Shown: positions 21,337-30,730, counted from the first letter of the stretch. The stretch: DNA of 64,000 nt from an uncultured Pelagibacteraceae bacterium (GCA_902633335.1 CACPFY010000002.1:62001-126000), one strand, 5' to 3'. Program-made: numbers and translations. The notes: generated from the sequence alone by a model not told the origin.

Positions 21337-21741
21337 CTAGCTCTTTTTTACTGCAGCTAGGCTTCGTTGTTTAATTTCAATCTCTTCTACATTAAGCGCT
21401 CTTGATACTGTAAGTTTAAAATCCCTTTTATCTATTGGAGTTTTTAACTTTAATTTACTTTTACCAGTTGGTTTTTCATCTTTCTTAACAAATGCTTTGG
21501 TTGCTTGCTGTTCAACGAATTTTCTAGTGAATTTTTTACTTTTATTTACTTGATTTTTGAAGTTTTGATCAGAAGAGTTATTTCTTCTGGTATTTTTTTG
21601 TGTTTTAAATATATTTTTTTTATCACTATTTATGGAATAGGATTTAATATTTTCTTTTTTTGAAAGAGAGCTTGTGTCAATTTTTTTTTTTAGATTTGAC
21701 GAAATTGTTAACGTTTTTTTTTTTTCTTTTTCCTTATCCAT
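21337..21741 (-). CDS. infB: IF-2 N-terminal segment, separated by frameshift
   Basis: A 134-residue ORF starting 2 bases after nusA and ending in a premature TAG. The first 100 residues are a Lys/Ser/Asn-rich, low-complexity linker, as in other IF-2 N termini. The last part, DFKLTVSRALNVEEIEIKQRSLAAV, is the conserved IF-2-associated segment that should run straight on into RARLKEKK in the downstream frame. It is the beginning of infB rather than a separate gene. The ylxR gene often found between nusA and infB is absent. Confidence 0.85.
   Translation of the reverse strand: MDKEKEKKKTLTISSNLKKKIDTSSLSKKENIKSYSINSDKKNIFKTQKNTRRNNSSDQNFKNQVNKSKKFTRKFVEQQATKAFVKKDEKPTGKSKLKLKTPIDKRDFKLTVSRALNVEEIEIKQRSLAAVKKS
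21344..21349 (-). other. infB: Apparent +1 frameshift in infB (run of six A)
   Basis: The coding strand reads GCAGTAAAAAAGAGCTAG. Removing one A gives GCA GTA AAA AGA GCT AGA, encoding the expected AVKRAR and joining the two infB ORFs. As written, the upstream frame meets TAG just after the run and the downstream frame is closed by TAA just before it, so the fault maps exactly to this run. Confidence 0.85.
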
Positions 21742-21743
21742 AA

Positions 21744-23297
21744 TTATTTGTATATTATATCTCTAGCAGACATTATTAATTGATCTGCTTCTTCTCTTGT
21801 TAAAGAAAATTCTTCCAAGTAACCTTGTAGTCTTATTTTTTTACCTTTTATTTCGTCAAATCCACCTACTAATTCATCGGTCGACAAATCTGCAAAATCG
21901 GACAATTTCTTAATATTTTTTTGACCTAATATCACTAACATGCCTTGCGTCAATCCTTTTAAATTAATAAGTTTATCTTCAACCCCTAATTCTATTAGTC
22001 TTTTTCCGACCTCTTCTTTTAATTTTATTAAACTATCCTTTGATCTTGTTATTAGTTCTTTAGCAGTATCTTCATCTATTGCTTCTATTTTTGAAATATC
22101 TTCAGATTTTGCTTGCGATATTTCCTCAATACTTTGAAATCCTTCTGAAACTAATAGCTGTCCCAATGTTTCATCGACTTCTAAATTTTTAATGAGTGCC
22201 TCTGTTTTATCTTTGAATTCTGCTTGTCTTCTTTCCGAGTCCTCTTTATCAGTTAGAATGTCAATTTCGAAATTTGTTAGCTTAGAAGCCAATCTTACAT
22301 TCTGGCCTCTTCTTCCAATAGCTTTACTTAGATTTTCCTCACTGAGGATAACATCAATTTTTTTGTTAGATTGATCTATCAAAACTCTTTGAATTTCAGC
22401 GGGAGATAATGCTTCTGAGATAAGAGTTGGTAAATCTTCAGTCCATTTTATAATATCAATTTTCTCACCATGTAACTCATTTACAATTGTTTGAACTCTA
22501 CTTCCCCTCATTCCAACACAAGCTCCAACAGGATCAATCGAAGTATCTTTTGAATAAACACAAATTTTAGCTCTACTACCTGGATCTCTAGCAACTGATC
22601 TTATTTCTATAATCCCCTCATATATTTCAGGAACTTCTTGAAAAAATAGTTTTGCAAGGAACTGGGGGTGAGCTCTTGATAAAAATATTTGATGGCCTTT
22701 AAGTTCTTTTTTTACCTCGTAACAATATGCCTTAACTCTTTCACCTGTTTTTAATACTTCTCTAGGGATTAGCTCATCTTTTTTTATAACTCCTTCTGCT
22801 TTTCCTAAATCAACTATTACGTTTCCATATTCTAATCTTTTAATTATACCGCTTAATATAAGTCCCTGCTTATCTATAAAGTCTTCATACTGTCTATTTT
22901 TTTCTGCTTCTCTAACTTTTGAATTTATGACTTGTTTAGCGCTTTGAGCGGCTATTCTTCCAAAGTCAATTTGTGGAAGATCCTCATATATTTTATCTCC
23001 AACTTTTAGAGGTTCGGATTTATTTTTATTAGCAGAGTTAGCGTCCTTTTGCGTTATTTCTCGACTGGGATCTTCTACTGTCTCAACAACATCTAAGACT
23101 TTTTTAATACTTATGTTTCCAGTCTCTCTATCAATCTTCACAAGAATATTATTATTTTGGCCAAATTTGGTTAGAGCAGCCTTTTGTATTGCACTTTCCA
23201 TAGAACCAATAACAATGTCTTTATCTATTGATTTCTCATTTGCCACTGCATCAACAATTCTTAACAATTCAAGTTTATCTAGTCCTCTGTTTAACAT
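21744..23297 (-). CDS. nusA: Transcription termination/antitermination factor NusA
   Basis: RNA polymerase-binding protein that modulates pausing, termination and antitermination. I prefer the ATG at 23297 (MLNRGLDKLELLRIVDAVA, 517 residues) because AGGAGA sits 7 bases upstream. The longer track ORF adds 12 residues read from the leader hairpin. Domains in order: the N-terminal RNAP-binding domain, S1 (GIIKRLEYGNVIVDLG), two KH domains (VGACVGMRGSRVQTIVNEL; KAIGRRGQNVRLASKL) and C-terminal helix-hairpin-helix repeats. It heads the nusA-infB-rbfA-rpsO-pnp operon. Confidence 0.96.
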   Translation of the reverse strand: MLNRGLDKLELLRIVDAVANEKSIDKDIVIGSMESAIQKAALTKFGQNNNILVKIDRETGNISIKKVLDVVETVEDPSREITQKDANSANKNKSEPLKVGDKIYEDLPQIDFGRIAAQSAKQVINSKVREAEKNRQYEDFIDKQGLILSGIIKRLEYGNVIVDLGKAEGVIKKDELIPREVLKTGERVKAYCYEVKKELKGHQIFLSRAHPQFLAKLFFQEVPEIYEGIIEIRSVARDPGSRAKICVYSKDTSIDPVGACVGMRGSRVQTIVNELHGEKIDIIKWTEDLPTLISEALSPAEIQRVLIDQSNKKIDVILSEENLSKAIGRRGQNVRLASKLTNFEIDILTDKEDSERRQAEFKDKTEALIKNLEVDETLGQLLVSEGFQSIEEISQAKSEDISKIEAIDEDTAKELITRSKDSLIKLKEEVGKRLIELGVEDKLINLKGLTQGMLVILGQKNIKKLSDFADLSTDELVGGFDEIKGKKIRLQGYLEEFSLTREEADQLIMSARDIIYK

Positions 23298-23309
23298 TTT
23301 TAATCTCCT

Positions 23310-23336
23310 AAAAAAAAATGGGCTAGTGCCCATTTT
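23310..23336 (-). terminator. Hairpin with T-run in the nusA leader (terminator or attenuator)
   Basis: On the minus strand AAAATGGGC, a four-base loop ACTA, GCCCATTTT and a run of nine T form a textbook intrinsic terminator. It ends just before the nusA Shine-Dalgarno sequence (AGGAGA). It may simply end metK transcripts. However, the promoter at 23358-23386 starts transcripts upstream of it, so polymerase must read through to express nusA. Confidence 0.75.
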
Positions 23337-23357
23337 GTAGTTTTAAAAATTTTCCTA

Positions 23358-23386
23358 TTAATAAAGAAAAATTAAGGTTTTTTCAA
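23358..23386 (-). promoter_or_regulatory. nusA operon promoter
   Basis: Minus strand TTGAAA (23386-23381), 17 bases, TATTAA (23363-23358): close to the sigma-70 consensus with ideal spacing. It sits between the metK stop and the leader hairpin, so transcripts would start near 23351 and run into the hairpin before nusA. Confidence 0.6.
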
Positions 23387-23388
23387 GA

Positions 23389-24558
23389 TTACACCTTTTT
23401 AAAAAGTGACGTTTTATCGGTTTTTTCCCAGGAAAATTCGCCTTTATCAGTTGGTTTTCTTCCAAAGTGTCCATAAGATGACGTTATTTCGTAAATCGGC
23501 TTATTAAGCTTCAATAATTCCCTTATTCCTCTAGGCGATAAATCAAAATTATTTTTAATAATTTTTTCAACCTCTACAATTTTATCTTGGTCTTTTTCTC
23601 CTAATTTTACATATATAGAAAGTGGTTTTGAAACTCCTATCGCATAGGATAGCTGAATCAAACATTTATCGGTTAAACCAGACGCAACAACGTTTTTTGC
23701 TAAATATCTAGAAACATAGGCTGCGGATCTATCGACTTTTGTAGGGTCTTTACCGGAAAAAGCTCCTCCTCCATGTGGAGCAGCTCCTCCATAAGTGTCT
23801 ACAATTATTTTTCTACCAGTGAGACCAGTATCTCCATCGGGACCACCAATAACAAATTGTCCTGTGGGATTGATATAAATTTCTGAATTTTTAAGATCTA
23901 TTAATAATTCTTTCGGAATAGATTTGTTTATATAAGGAAGAATTATTTCTCTTACTTTTTCCTGATTGAGTTCTTTTGAATGCTGAGTTGATATTACAAC
24001 TGATGTTACCTTTTTAGGTTTTCCATTTTCGTACTCCATGGTTACTTGACTTTTAGAGTCAGGTTCTATCCCTGTTAAAGTTCCAGATTTTCTATCTTGC
24101 GCCATTAATCTCAAAATTTTATGTGAGTAAAATATCGGTGCTGGCATTAAATCTTCTGTTTCACTGCATGCGTATCCAAACATAATTCCTTGATCTCCAG
24201 CTCCTTCATCCTTGTTATCTTTGGAGTCTACTCCCATTGCTATGTCTGTTGATTGTTCGTGAAGATGAGACTCAATTTTGGTTTGCTCTTTCCAAGAAAA
24301 TCCTTCTTGGTCGTAGCCTATATCTTGAATACAATTCCTTACTTTTTCAATAATTTCATTTTTATTAATGTTTGGTCCACGTATTTCTCCTGCAAGGATA
24401 ACTTTATTTGTTGTTGTCAATGTTTCACAAGCCACTCGAGAGAATGGATCTCTAGATAAATAACTATCAACTACCATATCTGAAATTCTGTCACATACTT
24501 TGTCAGGATGACCTTCTGATACTGATTCACTTGTAAATAAATAATTTTTTTTAGTCAT
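23389..24558 (-). CDS. metK: S-adenosylmethionine synthetase
   Basis: Makes S-adenosylmethionine from methionine and ATP. The 389 residues begin with [20 protein letters not shown]. They include [12 protein letters not shown], the P-loop-like [19 protein letters not shown] and the C-terminal SYGHFGR. Its ATG overlaps the end of lnt by 8 bases. There is no leader of its own and hence no room for a SAM riboswitch directly upstream. The trmB and rimP genes that often follow metK in alphaproteobacteria are absent. Confidence 0.97.
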   Translation of the reverse strand: MTKKNYLFTSESVSEGHPDKVCDRISDMVVDSYLSRDPFSRVACETLTTTNKVILAGEIRGPNINKNEIIEKVRNCIQDIGYDQEGFSWKEQTKIESHLHEQSTDIAMGVDSKDNKDEGAGDQGIMFGYACSETEDLMPAPIFYSHKILRLMAQDRKSGTLTGIEPDSKSQVTMEYENGKPKKVTSVVISTQHSKELNQEKVREIILPYINKSIPKELLIDLKNSEIYINPTGQFVIGGPDGDTGLTGRKIIVDTYGGAAPHGGGAFSGKDPTKVDRSAAYVSRYLAKNVVASGLTDKCLIQLSYAIGVSKPLSIYVKLGEKDQDKIVEVEKIIKNNFDLSPRGIRELLKLNKPIYEITSSYGHFGRKPTDKGEFSWEKTDKTSLFKKV

Positions 24559-26113
24559 TTTTTTTCAATCTAAAGAAGATAAAACAATATGTAAATAAAA
24601 GAGCAAAAAATATCAAATCATTTTTATTTCCTTCTTTTTTTTCAAATACTGGTAACTTATACTCTAAATTCCCTGTTTCATTGTTTTTTAAAGCCTTTAT
24701 AATTTGACCTTTATTATTTATCACCGCACTGATGCCTTTGTTTGCTGATCTTAAAACGAAAGAGTCACTTTCGATTGCTCTGAATATTGATTTTGAAAAA
24801 TGTTGGTACGGGCCTATAGTGTCTCCAAACCAGGCATCTTCTGAAATATTAATTAATAAATTGCTCTTTTGTTTTATTTTTTGAATTAACTCTGGAAAAA
24901 TTATTTCATAACAAATCAGAGGTATTATATTTAAATTCTCATAAAAAAAAGTATTTGTTATACTTCCTTTGCTGAAGGATCCAAAACCCTCGGTAATTTT
25001 TTTTAATCCAATTTTTTCCAAATATGTATTGAAAGGCAAAAACTCGCCGAAAGGTACTAATTTAATTTTATTATACTGAAATTTCTTATCTAAATTATTA
25101 TCTACTATAATCATACTATTAAAAAACTTATTTTTCTCTTTATCTAACGTATTTATACCTAGTACTATTAAGTGATTTTTAGAAAAATTTTCTTTTATTA
25201 AACCTTTATATTTTTCAATTTCAAAAAAATATTTTCCAGACAATGCTCCCTCAGGCCAAATAAACAGAGTTTTTTTATTTTTTTCAGTATTACTATATCT
25301 TATTAGTTTTTTTACTCGATCAAGTGTTTCCTTTTCTGATAAATTATATTTTAATTCAAAATTTGGTGAAACTATTTTAATATTTACAAACTTGTTTTCA
25401 TTTACGTATTTTTGAATTTGTTTATTATTATTATTTAATATGTAATTTCCATATAAATAATTAGCCAAAAAAGATGTGAAAAATATCAATATTATTAAAC
25501 TTTTGAATTTAAATTTTTTTAAAAAGAATATTGCGGGTGTACAATAAAATGTAATTGCCAATAAATTAAATGCAAATAATCCGATAGGATTTAAAATTTG
25601 TATGATTTCTGTAAACCATGACCAACTATAAGCCCAAAGATTCCAAGGAAATCCAGTGAAAATTTTTGCTCTAAGATAATCAGCCGAAGATATTGAGGCG
25701 CAAAACAAAAAAAAAGACTTAATATCGTATTCTAAATATTTTCCAACAACTATTGAACCTAAGCCATAAAATAAACCCAATGCCAGTGGTATTAATATTA
25801 TTGTGAATGGTATTAAATTTTTAAAAGATTGATCAAATTGTAAAGAGTTCGAAATCCAATATGTTCCGGTTAAAAAAAAACCAACGCCAAAAAAATAACC
25901 TACATAAAAAATATTTATTAAATGTGGTTTTTTTCTATATTTATTTTTTGACCTCTTATTAATATTGCATAAAATAAAAAAAAGACATGGAAATATAATA
26001 AAATTAATTATTGTTAAATTAAATGGTTGAAATGAAAAAACTGAAATACATCCTAATAAAAGAGGAATTACTAATACCATCAATATTCTATTATTGAGAA
26101 AAAAATTGATCAT
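24551..26113 (-). CDS. lnt: Apolipoprotein N-acyltransferase
   Basis: Inner-membrane enzyme that adds the third acyl chain to lipoproteins. The 520 residues start with several hydrophobic membrane segments (about 1-230), followed by a nitrilase-like domain. That domain has the catalytic Glu in [12 protein letters not shown], the Lys in [15 protein letters not shown] and the Cys in [12 protein letters not shown] final transmembrane segment lies near the C terminus. It abuts ybeY and overlaps metK. The corC gene that often lies between ybeY and lnt is missing. Confidence 0.94.
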   Translation of the reverse strand: MINFFLNNRILMVLVIPLLLGCISVFSFQPFNLTIINFIIFPCLFFILCNINKRSKNKYRKKPHLINIFYVGYFFGVGFFLTGTYWISNSLQFDQSFKNLIPFTIILIPLALGLFYGLGSIVVGKYLEYDIKSFFLFCASISSADYLRAKIFTGFPWNLWAYSWSWFTEIIQILNPIGLFAFNLLAITFYCTPAIFFLKKFKFKSLIILIFFTSFLANYLYGNYILNNNNKQIQKYVNENKFVNIKIVSPNFELKYNLSEKETLDRVKKLIRYSNTEKNKKTLFIWPEGALSGKYFFEIEKYKGLIKENFSKNHLIVLGINTLDKEKNKFFNSMIIVDNNLDKKFQYNKIKLVPFGEFLPFNTYLEKIGLKKITEGFGSFSKGSITNTFFYENLNIIPLICYEIIFPELIQKIKQKSNLLINISEDAWFGDTIGPYQHFSKSIFRAIESDSFVLRSANKGISAVINNKGQIIKALKNNETGNLEYKLPVFEKKEGNKNDLIFFALLFTYCFIFFRLKKND

Positions 26114-26572
26114 CTAGTTAAGCTTTCTAAGAAATTTTTTTTCTATTAAATTCATCTTTTTATAACTATTATCTTTTTTATGATCATATCCGAATAAGTG
26201 AACTAGACCGTGAATCCACAATATATTAAAGTGCTTTTTAAATAAATTTATTGAAGAAGTGTTTATTTTGTTTGAATTAATTATTATATCTCCTAAATAT
26301 ATTTCTTTATTTAATCTCGTTAATTCATGAAATTTTTTTTTTGTCTGATTGGGAAAAGATAAAATATCCGTTGGTTTATTTTTTTTCCTGAATTTTTTAT
26401 TTAAATATTTTATTTCTTTTGAATTAGACAATTTCAAACTAAACGAGTAATTTTTTTTTCCAAAAAATTTTTCATTCTGGATTCTTTTAATTTTACGTTT
26501 TAAATAACTTTCTGGATTTTTTATAAATTTAAGCCAAGTTTTATCTTTGACAATAACATTAATCTTTATCAT
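26114..26572 (-). CDS. ybeY: Endoribonuclease YbeY
   Basis: Metal-dependent RNase involved in 16S rRNA 3'-end maturation and ribosome quality control. The 152 residues have the zinc-binding motif HGLVHLFGYDH near the C terminus and the conserved PTDILSFPN in the middle. It overlaps phoH by 14 bases and abuts lnt with no gap, consistent with one transcript. Confidence 0.93.
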   Translation of the reverse strand: MIKINVIVKDKTWLKFIKNPESYLKRKIKRIQNEKFFGKKNYSFSLKLSNSKEIKYLNKKFRKKNKPTDILSFPNQTKKKFHELTRLNKEIYLGDIIINSNKINTSSINLFKKHFNILWIHGLVHLFGYDHKKDNSYKKMNLIEKKFLRKLN

Positions 26573-27560
26573 TAATATTTTTATTGAAAGCTTGAATAAT
26601 TTTAGTCACTAAAGGATGTCTGACCACATCTTTATGATTAAATTCTATCAATTTAATTTCTTTTACTTTGTTAAGAATTTTTTTTGTTTTCAGCAGCCCA
26701 GATTGGGATTTATTAATTAAATCTATTTGTGAAGGATCCCCGTTTACTACGATTTTCGAATTTTCACCTATTCTTGTTAAAAACATTTTAATTTGAGTTA
26801 AAGTTGCATTCTGAGCTTCGTCCAGTATAGCAAAAGAATTTTTAAGAGTTCTTCCTCTCATAAACGCCAGAGGTGCTATTTCAATTTCACCAGACTCAAT
26901 TTTCTTATTAATCTTTTCAAAGCCAAAAAGATCGTAGAGAGCATCGTAAAGTGGTCTTAAATATGGATCTACTTTTTCTTTCATATCACCAGGTAAAAAT
27001 CCCAGCTTTTCGCCTGCTTCTACCGCTGGTCTTGATAAAATTACTTTTTCTACTTTCTTTTCAAATAACATAGTCATAGCAACTGAAACAGCTAAAAAAC
27101 TTTTTCCGGTTCCTGCTGGACCTAAAGCAATTGTAATATCTTTATCTGTTAGGGCCTTAATATATTCAGATTGTTTTTTTGATCTTGCTATAACTGTTTT
27201 CTTTGGGGTTTTTATTAATTGATCTAAATTATGAACGTTGGATTTAAAATTCGTATTTCTCTCTTTTACTGATAGCACTAAATCCTGTTTTTCAATTAAA
27301 TTAGTTTTTAAATATTTATTTATTAAAAATTTTATAGCATCTGATGCTCTGTTGATTTCATCATTATTTCCTTTGATTGTAATCGAATTCCCTCTAAAAA
27401 AAATCTTTGTCTTTGTCAATTTTTCTAATTCGTTTAAATTACTGTTAAACTCACCTACAACTGATACCAAAATATCATTATTGTGTACTTTGATGTTAAT
27501 TGTTTCCTTATCTATTTTTTTAATACCGTAATTTTTATCAAAATTTTCTATTTTGGACAT
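26559..27560 (-). CDS. phoH: PhoH-family ATPase
   Basis: Cytoplasmic ATPase (ybeZ type) usually paired with YbeY and linked to RNA metabolism. The 333 residues have an N-terminal KH-like region and a PhoH domain with Walker A (LGPAGTGKSFLAV), Walker B (FAILDEAQNATL) and the motif RGRTLKNSF. It lies between miaB and ybeY, the usual order. The name comes from E. coli phosphate starvation; that role should not be assumed here. Confidence 0.93.
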   Translation of the reverse strand: MSKIENFDKNYGIKKIDKETINIKVHNNDILVSVVGEFNSNLNELEKLTKTKIFFRGNSITIKGNNDEINRASDAIKFLINKYLKTNLIEKQDLVLSVKERNTNFKSNVHNLDQLIKTPKKTVIARSKKQSEYIKALTDKDITIALGPAGTGKSFLAVSVAMTMLFEKKVEKVILSRPAVEAGEKLGFLPGDMKEKVDPYLRPLYDALYDLFGFEKINKKIESGEIEIAPLAFMRGRTLKNSFAILDEAQNATLTQIKMFLTRIGENSKIVVNGDPSQIDLINKSQSGLLKTKKILNKVKEIKLIEFNHKDVVRHPLVTKIIQAFNKNINDKD

Positions 27561-27562
27561 AT

Positions 27563-28918
27563 TTAAGCTGCGAGAAAGTTATCGGTATCAATTAATTCAC
27601 CATAAATTGTATGTTGGGAAAATTTTTTAATAAGGACTCTTTTTTCCTGACCAATCACGTTTTTTTTTGAATAAACTATAACCGGATTTTGATATTCGTC
27701 TCTTCCAAAATATTTATATTTTTCTTTGCTCATTTTATTTTCGAACAGAACTTTAACTACTTTGTTTAAAAGTTTTTTTTTATAATTTAATTTAATTTTT
27801 TCAGCAATATTCTGAAATATTGTGAGTCTTTCTCTAGCTAATTTTTCATCAACTTTTTCCATATCGCTTGCTGGTGTTCCTGGTCTTGGGCTAAAGATAA
27901 AAGAGTAAGAATTAATAAATTTAACTGTTTTCATTAATTCACAGGTTTTATCAAAATCATCTTTTTTTTCACCAGGATAAGCAATTATAAAGTCACTAGC
28001 AAATTCTATTTTGGAATTTTTTTCTTTAAGATTAGTTATTATTTCCAGATATTGTTTTACACTATGTTTTCTATTCATGGTTTTAAGTATTTTATCAGAG
28101 CCTGATTGAACTGGGAGATGTAATAAAGGCATAAGTTTAGGACATTTTTTATGTGTCTCGATTAAATCACTTGTCATATCTTTCGGGTGAGAGGTATAAT
28201 ATCGAATCCTCAAAAGGTCTTTTTTTTCCTGAAGCGCATAAATAATGTCTGAAAGGCGTTTATTTTTTTTGTTGTAGGCATTTACGTTCTGTCCTAATAA
28301 AGTTATTTCTCGTGATCCATTGCTTATAAGCCTATCCGCCTCATCTAAAATTTCTTCAAAACTTCTAGAATATTCTGGGCCCCTTGTGTAAGGAACTACG
28401 CAAAATTTGCAAAATTTATCACAACCTTCCTGTATAGTTAAAAATGATGATACTTTAGAATTGCTATTATTTGTTGAATTAAGTTCATCAAACTTCTTTA
28501 TTGTTTCAAAATTCGTAATATCAAATTGACCTTTTTTATTTTCTATATCTTTTATAACTTTATTAATGGTTTGATAGGACTGTGGACCGATGACAGCATC
28601 CACGTAACGATCTTTTTTCAATATTAAATCACCCTCAGCTTGAGCTACACATCCAGTAATTATAAGAATAGGTTTTTTTTTATTTCTATATTCTTTTTTT
28701 ACTCTTCCTATATCGTGAAATACTTTTTCGGTTGCCTTTTCTCTTATATGACAAGTATTAATTATGTAACAATCTGCTTCTGATATTATTTTGGTTGGAA
28801 AATAATTAATTTTTTTTGTAATATCTAAAATTCGATTACTATCATACTCGTTCATCTGACAGCCAAAAGTTTTTATGAATATTTTTTTTTTCAAGTTACT
28901 TTCTTTTTTTTGATCCAT
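27563..28918 (-). CDS. miaB: tRNA-2-methylthio-N6-dimethylallyladenosine synthase
   Basis: Radical-SAM methylthiotransferase that modifies A37 of tRNAs reading UNN codons. The 451 residues show three parts: an N-terminal UPF0004 domain with cysteines (FGCQMNEYDS, NTCHIREKA), a radical-SAM CxxxCxxC (EGCDKFCKFC) and a C-terminal TRAM domain. Its start overlaps the end of the Fur-family gene by 23 bases. Confidence 0.96.
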   Translation of the reverse strand: MDQKKESNLKKKIFIKTFGCQMNEYDSNRILDITKKINYFPTKIISEADCYIINTCHIREKATEKVFHDIGRVKKEYRNKKKPILIITGCVAQAEGDLILKKDRYVDAVIGPQSYQTINKVIKDIENKKGQFDITNFETIKKFDELNSTNNSNSKVSSFLTIQEGCDKFCKFCVVPYTRGPEYSRSFEEILDEADRLISNGSREITLLGQNVNAYNKKNKRLSDIIYALQEKKDLLRIRYYTSHPKDMTSDLIETHKKCPKLMPLLHLPVQSGSDKILKTMNRKHSVKQYLEIITNLKEKNSKIEFASDFIIAYPGEKKDDFDKTCELMKTVKFINSYSFIFSPRPGTPASDMEKVDEKLARERLTIFQNIAEKIKLNYKKKLLNKVVKVLFENKMSKEKYKYFGRDEYQNPVIVYSKKNVIGQEKRVLIKKFSQHTIYGELIDTDNFLAA

Positions 28919-29321
28919 AAAGCTCTAGCTTGTGGTCAACTAAATTATAGCCAAGCTTTTTTGCAATTTTAATTTGTAACTCCTCAATATCTTTATCTAC
29001 AAATTCAACAATTTCTCCAGTGTTGACATCAATTAGGTGGTCGTGATGTTGTTCCGTTGACGGCTCATATCTGGATTTACCTTCTTTAAAATCGTGTCTC
29101 TCAATAATGCCTGACTCCTCAAATAATTTTAAAGTTCTATAAACTGTTGCTATACTAATTTTTTTGTCAATCAAACTTACTCTTTTATGTAATTCGTCTA
29201 CATCTGGATGATCTTTTGAGCCAAAAGTTAACTTGGAGTCTGAAATTACCTTGGCTATTATTCGCCTTTGCTCAGTCAACCTCACCCCTCTTTTTTTACA
29301 CTTTTCCTCAATTACACTCAT
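28896..29321 (-). CDS. fur: Fur-family metalloregulator (Fur/Mur)
   Basis: Winged-helix repressor that senses iron or manganese. The 141 residues have the helix region RGVRLTEQRRIIAKVIS, the recognition segment SIATVYRTLKLFEESGIIERHD and the metal motif EQHHDHLIDV. The C-terminal Cys pairs of classical Fur are absent, as in alphaproteobacterial Mur-type proteins, so the sensed metal is uncertain. Its place directly upstream of miaB is conserved in alphaproteobacteria. It is the second Fur-superfamily gene in the window, distinct from irr. Confidence 0.88.
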   Translation of the reverse strand: MSVIEEKCKKRGVRLTEQRRIIAKVISDSKLTFGSKDHPDVDELHKRVSLIDKKISIATVYRTLKLFEESGIIERHDFKEGKSRYEPSTEQHHDHLIDVNTGEIVEFVDKDIEELQIKIAKKLGYNLVDHKLELYGSKKRK

Positions 29322-29335
29322 AAGTTCAATACCTT

Positions 29336-29716
29336 CTATTCGTAAATTGGATTAACCATTTTATTTTTTAATTGTTTATTTTTTATCAAAATTTCAATAT
29401 TTTCAAGTTTAAATTCCGATAATTGATTGTTTTTATAACCATATAATTTAGAACCAAGCACAATTTGAATTCCTTTTGCCACAGATAAAGATATTCTTAT
29501 AGAAGAATAGCTCCCTGGCCCCATATTAACTATTATTGAGTATTTTTCACTGAATTCAACTTTATACTTTTTCGCAAAATTAATGATATTACTAACAAGT
29601 TGGTTGTTAGAGTTAATATTGTTTTGTAATTTTTCTTTAAAAAATTTATTATCAGACTTTAAACCTATTGAATTATTTTTGCCTGTGCAACTAATTATTA
29701 AAAAATTATTAATCAT
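29336..29716 (-). CDS. tsaB: Shortened TsaB-like tRNA threonylcarbamoyladenosine protein
   Basis: TsaB is the scaffold partner of TsaD in making the t6A base of tRNA. This protein has only 126 residues against roughly 200-230 usually. The first half is recognisable: the N-terminal IISCTGKNNSIGL ATPase-like strand and the family motif MGPGSYSSIRISLSVAKGIQ. The second lobe is almost absent, yet the C terminus VNPIYE resembles the usual PxYLR ending, which suggests internal shrinkage rather than a frameshift. The rimI gene usually between tsaB and fur is missing. Confidence 0.75.
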   Translation of the reverse strand: MINNFLIISCTGKNNSIGLKSDNKFFKEKLQNNINSNNQLVSNIINFAKKYKVEFSEKYSIIVNMGPGSYSSIRISLSVAKGIQIVLGSKLYGYKNNQLSEFKLENIEILIKNKQLKNKMVNPIYE

Positions 29717-30728
29717 TATTTTTTCTTATTTTTTTATTGCCTTAAATCTACAGTCATCAGAGGCAGTTATAGATGATTATGGCATAATTGCTATAATGTA
29801 TCATCGATTTGAAGAAAATAAATACCCCTCAACAAATATTAGGATAAATGACTTCAAAAGCCATCTTGAGATGATAAAGAAAAATGAAATTAAATTTATC
29901 AATCCTTTAAATTTTGAGGAAGAGCTTATAAATAACAAAAAACAGAGAAAATTATTGCTTACAATTGATGATGGTTATCAGTCCTTCTATGAAAAAGCTT
30001 GGCCAATTTTAAAAGATTTAAAGATCCCCTTTATTTTATTTATTAGTACTAGAGAAGTGGGAAAAAAAGGATACATGAGCTGGGAAAATATAAGAGAAAT
30101 AGAAAAATATGATTTTGTAGAAATTGGAAATCATAGTCATACTCATGAATATTTAATTGATTTTACAAATGAAGAGATAAGAAAAGATTTAACAAAATCT
30201 ATAAATATATTTAAAAAAGAGCTTGGAAAAAACTCAATTTTTTTTTCTTATCCTTTTGGTGAATACAGCACTGACTTAAAAAAGATTGTAATTGATCTTG
30301 GTTTTAAATATGCTTTTGGTCAACACTCTGGGGTAGTTGACCATACTAAAAATTATTTCGAAATGCCACGATTTCCAATTAATGAAAAATATGGGAAAAC
30401 CAAGAGATTTAAAACAATACTCAAAACTTTACCTTTTCCCTTTAAATCAATACAACCAGAAAATAGATATATAAGTGACGATAACAATCCACCAAAAGTT
30501 AGAATTGAATTCTATGAAAATTTAAAAAATTTAAATAATATTAATTGCTTTTCAAATGAAGAAGATAATTGGAGAAATTCAAAGATTAAGTTCGATGGAA
30601 AATTTAATTTAAATATAACTTTAGAAGGAAAATTTGTTACTGAGCGAGGCAGGATAAATTGCTCTTTAAGAGAGAATAATAATTTTTATAGATGGCTCGG
30701 TATTCAGTTTGTTGTAAAAGAGAATTAA
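29685..30728 (+). CDS. Secreted polysaccharide deacetylase (NodB family)
   Basis: Metal-dependent deacetylase of the carbohydrate esterase 4 fold. Motifs: MYHRFEENKYPS, the catalytic LTIDDGYQSF with the Asp pair, and the metal-binding EIGNHSHTHEYL. A C-terminal beta-rich part of about 90 residues follows. I prefer the GTG at 29685 (347 residues), which places a signal peptide (hydrophobic LLIIIFSYFFIALNL) at the N terminus; the track start at 29583 would add residues read from tsaB. Its 5' end overlaps the divergent tsaB start. The substrate could be peptidoglycan or another envelope glycan and is not shown by sequence. Confidence 0.85.
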   Translation: MQLIIKKLLIIIFSYFFIALNLQSSEAVIDDYGIIAIMYHRFEENKYPSTNIRINDFKSHLEMIKKNEIKFINPLNFEEELINNKKQRKLLLTIDDGYQSFYEKAWPILKDLKIPFILFISTREVGKKGYMSWENIREIEKYDFVEIGNHSHTHEYLIDFTNEEIRKDLTKSINIFKKELGKNSIFFSYPFGEYSTDLKKIVIDLGFKYAFGQHSGVVDHTKNYFEMPRFPINEKYGKTKRFKTILKTLPFPFKSIQPENRYISDDNNPPKVRIEFYENLKNLNNINCFSNEEDNWRNSKIKFDGKFNLNITLEGKFVTERGRINCSLRENNNFYRWLGIQFVVKEN

Positions 30729-30730
30729 TT

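Noticed and set aside
23298-24558. SAM riboswitch for metK
   Set aside because: metK overlaps lnt and has no leader of its own; the hairpin next to it lies downstream of metK, ahead of nusA.
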